From positions 1 to 12,618 of the forward strand of contig JAPLIW010000540.1 of NCBI GenBank assembly GCA_026388915.1: DNA of 12,618 nucleotides, read 5' to 3'. The stretch comes from Deltaproteobacteria bacterium. GTDB lineage: Bacteria > Desulfobacterota > SM23-61. Under the pieces are notes generated by a model, which saw only the letters and a list, made by a program, of their open reading frames with translations, made no database searches and was not told the origin of the DNA. The first letter of the stretch is position 1. Every line of letters begins with the position of its first letter. Positions 6,948 to 12,618 of this stretch are shown in pieces. The translations under genes were made by a program, and so were the position numbers.

Positions 6948-8147
6948 TCATTCCCCCCATCCAGTCAGCTCTTTTTCCAGAAGGAAGAGGACCGTCCACA
7001 TGGTGCCGCCGAAACCCGAAGCCAGGGCGTGTTTCACCGGTTTGGGGATCTGGTGGCGTCCGGCATCCCCGCGAACCTGCAGGGCCGCCTCGGCCACCCT
7101 AACCATGGCCGTTGCCCCGATGGGGTTGGCGGACACAACCCCCCCCGATGGGTTGATGGGAATCTTTCCCCCGATCATGATCTCCTTGTTTTCCACCAGT
7201 TTCAGATGTTCGTCTCCTTCGAGCAGGAAAAAATCCCGCAACCACTCCAGCCCCCACCAGGCCGACGGGTCGTACATCTCGAAGACGTCAAAATACTCCA
7301 GAGGGTCCCGGATTCCGTTCCTCGCGAACAGCTCGCGCGCGGCAAAGCGATGGGTCATTTCCACCGGTTCCAGCCCGAAGAGGTTGAAAGACTCTTCCCG
7401 GTGAATCGTGATGTGGTCCCGGATCCAGACCGGCTTCCTGGAAATCTCCTTGGCCTTCTTCTCTTCCGCAAGGATGAGGGCGCAGGCCCCGTCGGACTGG
7501 GAGCACATATGGATCAGGCGCAGCTCCCCCACCAGTTTAGGAGAATTTTCCATCAGGCTTTCGATTTGGTCGAAGTCGAGCCCGAAAGCGCGGTGGGAGT
7601 TCGAGTTCAGGCAGGCGTGTTTGTCCATGATGATCCGCTGGGTCATGGCCGCGCGCTTGGCCCGGTCCTCCCCGAACTCCTTGATCATCCTCGCGGCCGA
7701 ATGTCCGGTCAGCGCCCCCGTCTGCAGGTTCTTGGCCCACAGGGCGTCGGCCATGTTGGTGATCCCGCCCGTGGTGTGCCCCTCCTGAAGCTTGTCAAAC
7801 CCGATGGCCATGACCACGTCGTACATGCCCGAAGCCGCCAGGTTATCCGCCGCAGCCACCAGGGTGGAGCCCGTCGTGCCTCCGGTGGTGATGCGGTAGC
7901 AGTCCTTCCCGTATCCCCCCGTGCCCAGCACATGCCACAGGTCCGGCTGGTGGATCATCTCGAAGAGCTCCATGTTCCCATGGACCACGCAGTCCACATC
8001 CCGGATGGAGATCCCGGCATCCTTCAGGGCCAGCCGGACCGCCTCCTGGATCATCTCCGGCTGGTTCACGTCTTCCCGGTGGCTGGAGTACTGGGTCTGG
8101 CCGATCCCCACAATTCCCACATTGCGATTCTTCTTCCTATGTGCCAT
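6948..8147 (-). CDS. SCPx/Ltp-type thiolase homologue 1, catalytic Cys replaced
   Basis: This 399-residue thiolase-fold protein resembles the SCPx/lipid-transfer group. It starts VGIVGIGQT, has the alternating segments around 85-116 and NPSGG at 332-336 followed by SANPIGATA. The position of the thiolase nucleophile appears to be G90 (RITTGGTTGS in place of the usual R-V-x-x-x-C-A-S-G-S). The GHP histidine is replaced (ANP, N341), and the C-terminal cysteine motif reads SGFGG. Y292 stands in the EMYD segment where thiolases often have EVHD. These changes argue against ordinary thiolysis. The Ltp2 steroid aldolase is a known Cys-less relative that needs a DUF35 partner. I chose ATG 8147, with a six-G run 5 bases upstream; an ATG 63 bases further up would add residues encoded by the spacer repeat. 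The start codon of the SCP2-DUF35 gene lies one base after its stop. Confidence 0.87.
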   Translation of the reverse strand: MAHRKKNRNVGIVGIGQTQYSSHREDVNQPEMIQEAVRLALKDAGISIRDVDCVVHGNMELFEMIHQPDLWHVLGTGGYGKDCYRITTGGTTGSTLVAAADNLAASGMYDVVMAIGFDKLQEGHTTGGITNMADALWAKNLQTGALTGHSAARMIKEFGEDRAKRAAMTQRIIMDKHACLNSNSHRAFGLDFDQIESLMENSPKLVGELRLIHMCSQSDGACALILAEEKKAKEISRKPVWIRDHITIHREESFNLFGLEPVEMTHRFAARELFARNGIRDPLEYFDVFEMYDPSAWWGLEWLRDFFLLEGDEHLKLVENKEIMIGGKIPINPSGGVVSANPIGATAMVRVAEAALQVRGDAGRHQIPKPVKHALASGFGGTMWTVLFLLEKELTGWGE

Positions 8148-8162
8148 CGATGCCCCCCAATC

Positions 8163-8194
8163 AAATTGCGGATTGCGGATTTCGAAATGCGGAA
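8163..8194. repeat. GCGGATT/GCGGAAT-family repeat array
   Basis: About four copies of the 7- to 8-base word (AATTGCGG, ATTGCGG, ATTTCG, AAATGCGGAAT) lie 16 bases upstream of the start of thiolase homologue 1. It is the same family as the copies flanking the PHP gene. Confidence 0.65.
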
Positions 8195-8221
8195 TAAAAA
8201 CCAAATCCAAAGAATTTTTTT

Positions 8222-8374
8222 CTCGCAGAGCGCGCAGGGACCGCAGAGTTTAGGCCCCCTTTAAATACCGCCCCGAAAATAGGTTTTTTCTTTCTCTGCG
8301 CTCTCTGCGGCCTCGAGCGAAGCGGGCGAGAGAAAAGCCTTTGCCTCTCGCAGAGCCCGCAGGGTACGCAGAGC
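8222..8374. repeat. CGCAGAG repeat cluster, three copies in alternating orientation
   Basis: Copies at 8222-8248 (direct), 8293-8310 (inverted) and 8348-8374 (direct) share the word (C)GCAGAG in 7- to 9-base steps. The two direct copies match at 22 of 25 positions. The first two form an inverted pair about 89 bases across, a small version of the arrangement at 5451-5755. Confidence 0.7.
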
Positions 8375-8415
8375 AAGCTTTATTGAAGAAAGGCTGTAAA
8401 AAATGGCCTGAACAT

Positions 8416-8445
8416 GAAACTCGAAACCCGGAACCCGAAACTTCG
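8416..8445. repeat. GAAACCCGGAACCC word array
   Basis: Four tandem steps of about 7 bases (GAAACTC, GAAACCC, GGAACCC, GAAACTT) lie just downstream of the stop codon of thiolase homologue 2. There is no coding potential. Confidence 0.65.
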
Positions 8446-8452
8446 TTGTCTA

Positions 8453-9598
8453 TCATTTTTCCAGAATCACCACCGCCTGATGCTGCCCGGCCGCGCCGGT
8501 GGTCCCATGGGCCAAAGCCCTCCGGATTCCGTCCGCCTGACGCGATCCGGCTTCCCCGCGAAGCTGGAGAACGGCTTCCGCAGCCCGCGCTAATCCTCCG
8601 ATCATGACCGGGTTTCCGTTGAGCATCCCCCCGGACAGATTCACAGCGTGTTTTTCCATCCACCCCGCATCGATCCAACGGCCTCCATTTCCTTCTTCAC
8701 AGAGCCCGATTCCCTCCGCCCACATGGGAAGCTGGTAGGCCACGGCATCGTTCAACTCAAACAGATTGAGGTCTCTTCTGGGATCTTTAATTCCGGCCAT
8801 GCGGTAGGCCTTCTCGGCCGCTTTTTTCAGCGAGAAATTGGAGGTCAGGTCCTTGTCCCCCAGAAAATAGGTGTCCATGCAGCTCCCGAAGCCGGTGATC
8901 CAGACGGGCCTGTCCGTAAATTCCCTGGCTCTTTCTTCACTGCTCAGGAGAAAAGCCACCGCCCAGTCGGTCACGGGATAGTGATGCAGCTCCCGAACCG
9001 GGTCCGAGAGCATGGGAGATTTCATGACTTCTGTCTCCGTCACCATCCGGTTCTCCCGGGCATAGGGGTTCCGGGCCCCGTTCTTACGGGAGCGAACGAC
9101 GATTTTGGCCAGGTGTTCCTCCTGGATCCCCGATTGGGCCATGTAGGCCCTGGCCTGCAGAGCGTTCACGTTGGTGAAATCCATGCCCAGAGGGCGGCAG
9201 TAAAAGGGGTCGAAAGCCAGGTTGGTACACATGCGCCGGCTCTCGGACTGCGACTCCTTGCAGTGTCCGGCCAGGAGGACCACCTCATCGTGCCCGGAAA
9301 GAATGCACGCCATGGCGTAGCCCAGGCCGTTGATCCCGTCCTGGGCCATTTTTTCTTCGCCCCGGTAATGGGCCCCCACCACGTCGGTCAAGGCGTTGTC
9401 CGAGATCGTGCGGGCATCGAAGACATCATCGGAGCAGGTGACCACGTTGCGGATGCCTTTCTTCAGATCAAAGGTCACGCCGGTCTGCTTCAGGATCTGC
9501 TCCACGCAGTCCAGGACCATTCCCTGAAAACGCTTGTACCAGATGTCCGGCTCGTTCTTGATCTGGGCCACCGCACAGATCGCAACCCTTCTCGGCAT
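8453..9598 (-). CDS. SCPx/Ltp-type thiolase homologue 2, catalytic Cys replaced
   Basis: This 381-residue protein has a thiolase fold and is distinct from, though related to, its neighbour. The nucleophile position reads QDGING, with G88 where the cysteine would be. The NxxGG motif (NLSGG, 320-324) is kept, but GHP reads GNP (N329). The C-terminal segment reads AHGTTGAAG with no cysteine. The segment ELNDAVAY (281-288) matches the usual E-x-[HN]-[DE]-A-[FV]-A motif. So all three classical thiolase residues appear to be missing. It probably forms a complex with thiolase homologue 1 and a DUF35 partner; whether it or its neighbour carries the active site is unclear. The ATG at 9598 follows a seven-G run (AAAGGGGGGG, 2 bases away). 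An upstream in-frame ATG at 9649 would add 17 residues translated from the spacer repeat, so I reject it. The PHP gene ends 11 bases before the start. Confidence 0.85.
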   Translation of the reverse strand: MPRRVAICAVAQIKNEPDIWYKRFQGMVLDCVEQILKQTGVTFDLKKGIRNVVTCSDDVFDARTISDNALTDVVGAHYRGEEKMAQDGINGLGYAMACILSGHDEVVLLAGHCKESQSESRRMCTNLAFDPFYCRPLGMDFTNVNALQARAYMAQSGIQEEHLAKIVVRSRKNGARNPYARENRMVTETEVMKSPMLSDPVRELHHYPVTDWAVAFLLSSEERAREFTDRPVWITGFGSCMDTYFLGDKDLTSNFSLKKAAEKAYRMAGIKDPRRDLNLFELNDAVAYQLPMWAEGIGLCEEGNGGRWIDAGWMEKHAVNLSGGMLNGNPVMIGGLARAAEAVLQLRGEAGSRQADGIRRALAHGTTGAAGQHQAVVILEK

Positions 9599-9607
9599 AA
9601 CCCCCCC

Positions 9608-9637
9608 TTTCAAATTCGGAATGCGGAATTCGGAGTG
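9608..9637. repeat. GCGGAATTCGGA-family repeat at the PHP gene end
   Basis: The words AATTCGG, AATGCGG and AATTCGG run in the plus direction through the last codons and stop of the PHP gene. They are inverted relative to the array at 10170-10203 on the other side of that gene. Confidence 0.65.
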
Positions 9638-10038
9638 GGGATCTCCCACGCTTGGCAGCGGAACCCCTTGGAGGTGATCTCCACCGCGTCCAGGGGAAAC
9701 ATCTTGGCCACAGCCTGAATCCGGTCCAGCACCTGTTCCCGGGATAGGTTATAGTCTTCCAGATGATTGAAAATGTGCAAAATTTCCTTCTCTCCATTGA
9801 TCCGGCTCACATGAAGGTATCCTTTCACAAAGACCGTCAATTCCACCCCGGAAAAGAGGATCATATCCGACTTCACCTTTTCATAAATCCCATTGGTCTC
9901 CGGCTTCAACAGATAGTCATGATCCGTGAAGGCGATAAAATCGAACCCCTTCTCCCGGTACGCTTCAGCCACTTCCCGGGGAGTCAGCTTTCCGTCCGAA
10001 CAGGTCGTATGGATATGAAGACCTCCCTTGAGCAGCAT
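9610..10038 (-). CDS. short PHP-domain protein, possibly C-terminally truncated
   Basis: This 142-residue protein has a PHP metal-dependent phosphoesterase-like domain. The first metal motif HIH is at 8-10 (HIHTTCSDG), followed by FTDHD at 37-41 and GVEL at 64-67; H88, H92 and E120 are further candidate ligands. PHP proteins are usually well over 200 residues and end with a further Asp/His motif, which is absent. The last ten residues are encoded by the GCGGAAT-family repeat, and the stop codon lies inside it. The gene may therefore be a remnant cut by the repeat, or a short natural form. The start ATG at 10038 has only a weak ribosome binding site (GAG 8 bases upstream). A PHP protein has no obvious job in acyl-CoA catabolism. 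Its position 11 bases before thiolase homologue 2 suggests shared transcription. Confidence 0.75.
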   Translation of the reverse strand: MLLKGGLHIHTTCSDGKLTPREVAEAYREKGFDFIAFTDHDYLLKPETNGIYEKVKSDMILFSGVELTVFVKGYLHVSRINGEKEILHIFNHLEDYNLSREQVLDRIQAVAKMFPLDAVEITSKGFRCQAWEIPTPNSAFRI

Positions 10039-10169
10039 CTTTAATACTCGGGCACAAAACTGGGCATTCCATAATGCCTTTGGTATCGCCAGAAAGGAAC
10101 ATAAGCATCCGCATGGCTATGGGGTTCCGAATTGCCAATTCCAGATTTTTGGTTTTTAAAATCCTTTTC

Positions 10170-10203
10170 TTTCATTCCGCAATCCGCATTCCGCATTCCG
10201 CAT
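10170..10203. repeat. ATTCCGC repeat array, about 4.5 units
   Basis: A clear tandem array of CATTCCG/CAATCCG words with a period of 7 to 8 bases abuts the stop codon of the acyl-CoA dehydrogenase that ends at 10204. The rest of the 165-base spacer up to the PHP start shows nothing recognisable. Confidence 0.75.
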
Positions 10204-11358
10204 TTATCTAAACCCTTCTCCCAGGAGATTCAGGGCGATCTTTCGGCGCTGCATCTCCGACGTGCCGTCCCGCAGATCGCCCAACTTGGCATCGCGGTAA
10301 AGCTGTTCCGCTTTGCAGCCTTTCAGGAATCCATGTCCCCCGTGGATCTGGACGGCATTGGCGGCGCACCAGGTGGCGGACTCCGACAAAAAGAGCTTGG
10401 CGATGGACAGATCGGAATCCGCATCCATCCCCTCATCCATCATCCACGCCGCGCGGTAAAGGAGGAGGCGGCCGGTGTCCACAAACATCTGCATGTCCGC
10501 AACTTTGAAGCTTATTTCCTGGAAGTTGGCGATGGGCCTTCCGAAGGCCTGTCTTTTCTGGGCGTAGCGAATTGCTTCTTCCAGGCAGGCCTGCCCGACT
10601 CCCAGGCTGTAGGCCGCTGAAGAAAGGCGGCCCAATTGCTGAACTTTTTCCAGCAGGGAATATCCTTTCCCTTCTTCCCCGAGCAACCCGCTCCCCGGAA
10701 GGGCGCAGTTTTGCAGGGTCAGGTCGGAGGTCGGTGATCCCCTCGCTCCCAGCTTGTCCAGAGGGGGTCCGGCGGAAAAGCCGGGGGTTCCTTTTTCTAC
10801 CAGGAAGGCGCTCATTCTCTGATTCGGAACGGCCTGGGCGTTGGTGATTGCCATGACCACCGCCCAGTCGGCGATGGGGCCATTGGTCACCAGGGCCTTG
10901 GTCCCATTGAGCCGGTGGGAATTGCCTTCCCTTCGGGCCTCGGTTTTTATGGCCGCGGTATCCGACCCCGTCTGGGGCTCAGTCATGGCCCAGGCAGCAA
11001 TCTTCTCGCCCCGGATCAAACCCCGTAGGTATTTCTGTTTCTGCTCCTCCTTCCCGAACAGGTTTACGGCCATTCCCGGCAGGAGACAGCCGATTCCGCT
11101 CGAAAGGAAAGTGGAGGGGCAAGAACGGGCCAATTCTTCCCAGGCTAAAACGCAGGTTAAGAGGGGCTTTCCTCCTCCCCCGTATTTCTCTGGGAAGGGC
11201 AGGCCGAGAAACCCGATTTCCGCCAGTCGCTTGTGGTTTTCAAAGGAGAAGGCCCCTTCCCGGTCGATTTCCATTGCCCGGGGAGTAATCTCCTTCTCGC
11301 AGAAGGAGCGGAAGTCACTCTTGAACTTCTTTTGTTCTTCACTCAACTCGTAATCCAT
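10204..11358 (-). CDS. acyl-CoA dehydrogenase 1 (Asp at the usual catalytic Glu position)
   Basis: This is a full-length (384 residues) FAD-dependent acyl-CoA dehydrogenase, making the alpha,beta double bond in an acyl-CoA and passing electrons to ETF. The N-terminal helical domain covers about 1-115, the middle beta domain has AMTEPQTGSD at 124-133 and LNGTKALVTNG at 150-160, and the C-terminal helices contain RQAFGRPIANFQ near 269-280 and QIHGGHGF at 337-344. At the MCAD-type catalytic position the usual E-G-T reads D364-G-T (codon 10267-10269). The alternative IVD/LCAD-type position reads QLGR, with no acid. The ATG at 11358 has AGGAG 6 bases upstream. A second ACAD lies directly upstream, and the two may form a mixed oligomer. 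The substrate is not readable; the context suggests a branched or cyclic acyl-CoA. Confidence 0.92.
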   Translation of the reverse strand: MDYELSEEQKKFKSDFRSFCEKEITPRAMEIDREGAFSFENHKRLAEIGFLGLPFPEKYGGGGKPLLTCVLAWEELARSCPSTFLSSGIGCLLPGMAVNLFGKEEQKQKYLRGLIRGEKIAAWAMTEPQTGSDTAAIKTEARREGNSHRLNGTKALVTNGPIADWAVVMAITNAQAVPNQRMSAFLVEKGTPGFSAGPPLDKLGARGSPTSDLTLQNCALPGSGLLGEEGKGYSLLEKVQQLGRLSSAAYSLGVGQACLEEAIRYAQKRQAFGRPIANFQEISFKVADMQMFVDTGRLLLYRAAWMMDEGMDADSDLSIAKLFLSESATWCAANAVQIHGGHGFLKGCKAEQLYRDAKLGDLRDGTSEMQRRKIALNLLGEGFR

Positions 11359-11379
11359 TTAAAGCTCCTATCACCTACG

Positions 11380-11475
11380 AGCTATGAGCCATCAGCTTTC
11401 AGCTATCAAATATGAGCCACCAGCCATGAGCTTTCAGCTTTCAGCTTTCAACTTTCAGCTCTGAGCTATCAGCTA
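11380..11475. repeat. AGCTNTCAGC word array, about 13 units
   Basis: The spacer between the two acyl-CoA dehydrogenases contains a run of 7- to 8-base words such as AGCTTTC, AGCTATG, AGCCATC and AGCTATC. On the minus strand they read as GCTGAAA or GCTGATA units. There are no longer conserved repeats or unique spacers, so it is not CRISPR. AGCT-word arrays of this kind are known from intergenic DNA of deltaproteobacterial genomes. Confidence 0.75.
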
Positions 11476-11503
11476 TTTCATCCCTGCCCTTTTTTTTCCC
11501 CGT

Positions 11504-11537
11504 GCCTCCAACCTCAAACCTCTTACCTCCAACCTGC
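11504..11537. repeat. ACCTCCAACCTC word array
   Basis: Five steps of ACCTC or CAACCT words (period 6 to 8) run up to the stop codon of the upstream acyl-CoA dehydrogenase. It is a different word family from the AGCT array 30 bases away, in the same 180-base spacer. Confidence 0.65.
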
Positions 11538-11538
11538 C

Positions 11539-12618
11539 TTATATTGGTTTTCCCGCCGCAAAGATGGACCGCGCGATGATGAGGCGCATGATCTCCGAGG
11601 TCCCTCCGCCGATGGATCCCAGGCGGGTATCACGGTAGAGTCTCTCTACCGGGTACTCATGCATGAAGCCGTATCCGCCGTGAATTTGCACGGCGTCATG
11701 GGCCGCTTTCATGGCCAGCTCCCCGACGAAGAGCTTGGCCACTGCCGCCTCCACCGGATTGATCCCCTTCCCCTGGTCTTTCAGCCAGGCGACCCGGTAG
11801 ATGAGCAGACGCATGGCTTCGATGACCACCTTCATGTCCGCCAGCTTGTGCTGAATGGCCTGGAAGGAGGCGATCGGGCGGTCGAACTGCCTCCGCTCTT
11901 TAGCGTAGGAAACGCAGGCCTCCAGGGCATATTCCATGCCGCCCAGGGAAGGAGCCAGCAGGGTGGACCGGTCCCACTCCACCGTTCCCAGGGCGATCAA
12001 AAAACCGTCCCCTTCTCTTCTCAGGATGTTTTCCGTGGGCACCGGGCAATCGTCAAAGACCAGCTCGCCGGTGGTGGACGCCCTTACCCCCATCTTTTTC
12101 AGCTCCCGGCCCACGGAAAAACCGGGATAGTTCTTCTCCACAATAAAAGCCGAGATCCCGGCCCCTTTCTTTTCCTTGTCCGTGACCGCGATGATCACCA
12201 TCACGTCGGCGATGGGGCCGTTGGTAATGAACATCTTGGTCCCGTTCAAATAATAAGAATCCCCTTTTCGGACCGCGGTGGTGCGCACGGAAGCGGCATC
12301 GGAACCGGCCCCCGGCTCGGTGAGTCCCATAGCTCCTACCCATTCTCCGGAGGCGAGCTTGGGAACATACTTTTTCTTCTGTTCCTCGGTCCCGTGACGG
12401 ACAATGGTGTCGCCGCAGAGGTAGGTATGGGCTCCCCAAGCCAGGCACAGCCCGCCTTCCGCCCCTCCCTTGGCCACCGCTTCTCCGGCAAGGCAGGCGG
12501 TTACCACATCTGCACCGCTTCCCCCATAGGCTTCTGGATAAGTTATACCCAGGAGCCCGAAGCCGCCCATCTTCCTCCAGGCCTCCCAGCAGAACTCCGC
12601 CTTCCAGTCCGCCTCCTC
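11539..12618 (-). CDS. acyl-CoA dehydrogenase 2, N-terminus cut by window edge
   Basis: This is an FAD-dependent acyl-CoA dehydrogenase; the frame stays open to the right edge, giving 359 residues with roughly 30 missing at the N-terminus. An internal ATG at 12570 is not the start, because the 16 codons before it continue the family's N-terminal helix. The FAD/substrate motifs are LTEPGAGSD (99-107 of the partial protein), LNGTKMFITNG and RQFDRPIASFQ; QIHGGYGF and LYRDTRLG follow. The MCAD-type catalytic Glu is replaced by Gly (IGGGTSEI, G338). The IVD/LCAD-type position carries Asp (EWDR, D216), with E214 next to it. This kind of C-terminus is common in IVD/LCAD-like and aromatic or alicyclic acyl-CoA dehydrogenases. 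It lies 180 bases upstream of ACAD 1, in the same direction. Confidence 0.9.
   Translation of the reverse strand, partial: EEADWKAEFCWEAWRKMGGFGLLGITYPEAYGGSGADVVTACLAGEAVAKGGAEGGLCLAWGAHTYLCGDTIVRHGTEEQKKKYVPKLASGEWVGAMGLTEPGAGSDAASVRTTAVRKGDSYYLNGTKMFITNGPIADVMVIIAVTDKEKKGAGISAFIVEKNYPGFSVGRELKKMGVRASTTGELVFDDCPVPTENILRREGDGFLIALGTVEWDRSTLLAPSLGGMEYALEACVSYAKERRQFDRPIASFQAIQHKLADMKVVIEAMRLLIYRVAWLKDQGKGINPVEAAVAKLFVGELAMKAAHDAVQIHGGYGFMHEYPVERLYRDTRLGSIGGGTSEIMRLIIARSIFAAGKPI

Larger units (their letters stand above)
8148..8452. other. 305-base gene-free spacer with several repeat families
   Basis: No gene is supported between the two thiolase-like genes. From left to right it holds a GCGGATTGCGGATTT-type array (8163-8194), a CGCAGAG array (8222-8248), an inverted CGCAGAG copy (8293-8310), a third direct copy (8348-8374) and a GAAACCCGGAACCCG array (8416-8445). 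I found no convincing promoter. Confidence 0.7.

Noticed and set aside
8148..8210. Longer N-terminus of thiolase homologue 1 starting at 8210
   Set aside because: The extra 21 residues are translated from the GCGGATT repeat array; the ATG at 8147 has a G-run binding site and begins at the family's usual N-terminus.
6303..8264. A 653-codon open frame on the plus strand, with other long plus-strand frames at 5678-7102, 3142-4278 and 8648-9718
   Set aside because: They lie antisense to well-recognised minus-strand genes, show no family motifs, and run through repeat-filled spacers. They reflect the high GC and codon bias of the opposite strand.
9599..9649. Longer N-terminus of thiolase homologue 2 starting at 9649
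   Set aside because: The extra 17 residues come from the spacer repeat and overlap the PHP gene; ATG 9598 has AAAGGGGGGG just upstream.
11380..11475. CRISPR-like array
   Set aside because: Units are only 7 to 8 bases and degenerate, with no 25- to 40-base repeats and no unique spacers; no cas gene is present.
11484..11500. Intrinsic terminator at the T-run CCCTTTTTTTTCCCC
   Set aside because: The T-run is on the plus strand, antisense to all genes, and no GC-rich stem precedes it in the direction that would be needed.
11539..12570. ATG at 12570 as the start of acyl-CoA dehydrogenase 2
   Set aside because: The frame stays open for 16 more codons to the window edge and those residues match the family's N-terminal helix, so the real start lies outside the window.

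Overview
The window is about 12.6 kb of moderately GC-rich bacterial DNA. Every gene I can support lies on the minus strand, so transcription runs from the right edge to the left. The mix of genes (acyl-CoA dehydrogenases, SCPx/Ltp-type thiolase homologues with DUF35 zinc-ribbon partners, a glcDEF-type flavin/iron-sulfur oxidase) and spacers filled with short degenerate repeats fit an uncultured anaerobic or facultative member of the Desulfobacterota ('Deltaproteobacteria'). That assignment is inferred from style; there is no rRNA or other marker gene in the window.

Layout in the direction of transcription. (1) Two adjacent acyl-CoA dehydrogenases: 12618-11539 (5' end cut by the window edge) and 11358-10204. 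(2) A short PHP-domain protein, 10038-9610, whose C-terminus runs into a repeat. (3) Two SCPx-type thiolase homologues, 9598-8453 and 8147-6948. (4) A three-domain SCP2-SCP2-DUF35 fusion, 6946-5765, and a free-standing DUF35 zinc-ribbon/OB-fold protein, 5424-4963. (5) A DinB/MDMPI-fold protein of the TIGR03084 type, 4818-4048. (6) A glcD-glcE-glcF-like set, 4014-2635, 2559-1258 and 1190-1, the last cut at its C-terminus by the window edge.

The right two-thirds looks like an acyl-CoA catabolic cluster. The parts (two ACADs, two thiolase folds, two DUF35 domains, SCP2 domains) resemble the actinobacterial cholesterol side-chain locus, where a paired ACAD, a DUF35-bearing hydratase and the Ltp2 aldolase shorten a branched acyl-CoA by retro-aldol cleavage. 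By my alignment by eye, both thiolase homologues lack the nucleophilic cysteine, the GHP histidine and the C-terminal cysteine of true thiolases, which favours aldolase-like or other non-thiolytic C-C chemistry. No MaoC or crotonase hydratase is visible here. The glcDEF-like set could oxidise a 2-hydroxy acid and pass electrons to the respiratory chain. The substrate cannot be read from the sequence.

The spacers are unusual. Most contain a short-word repeat array or hairpin, belonging to several unrelated families, and the 340-base spacer at 5425-5764 contains a 305-base segment bounded by 28-base inverted repeats. I see no tRNA, rRNA, CRISPR array, transposase or convincing promoter.
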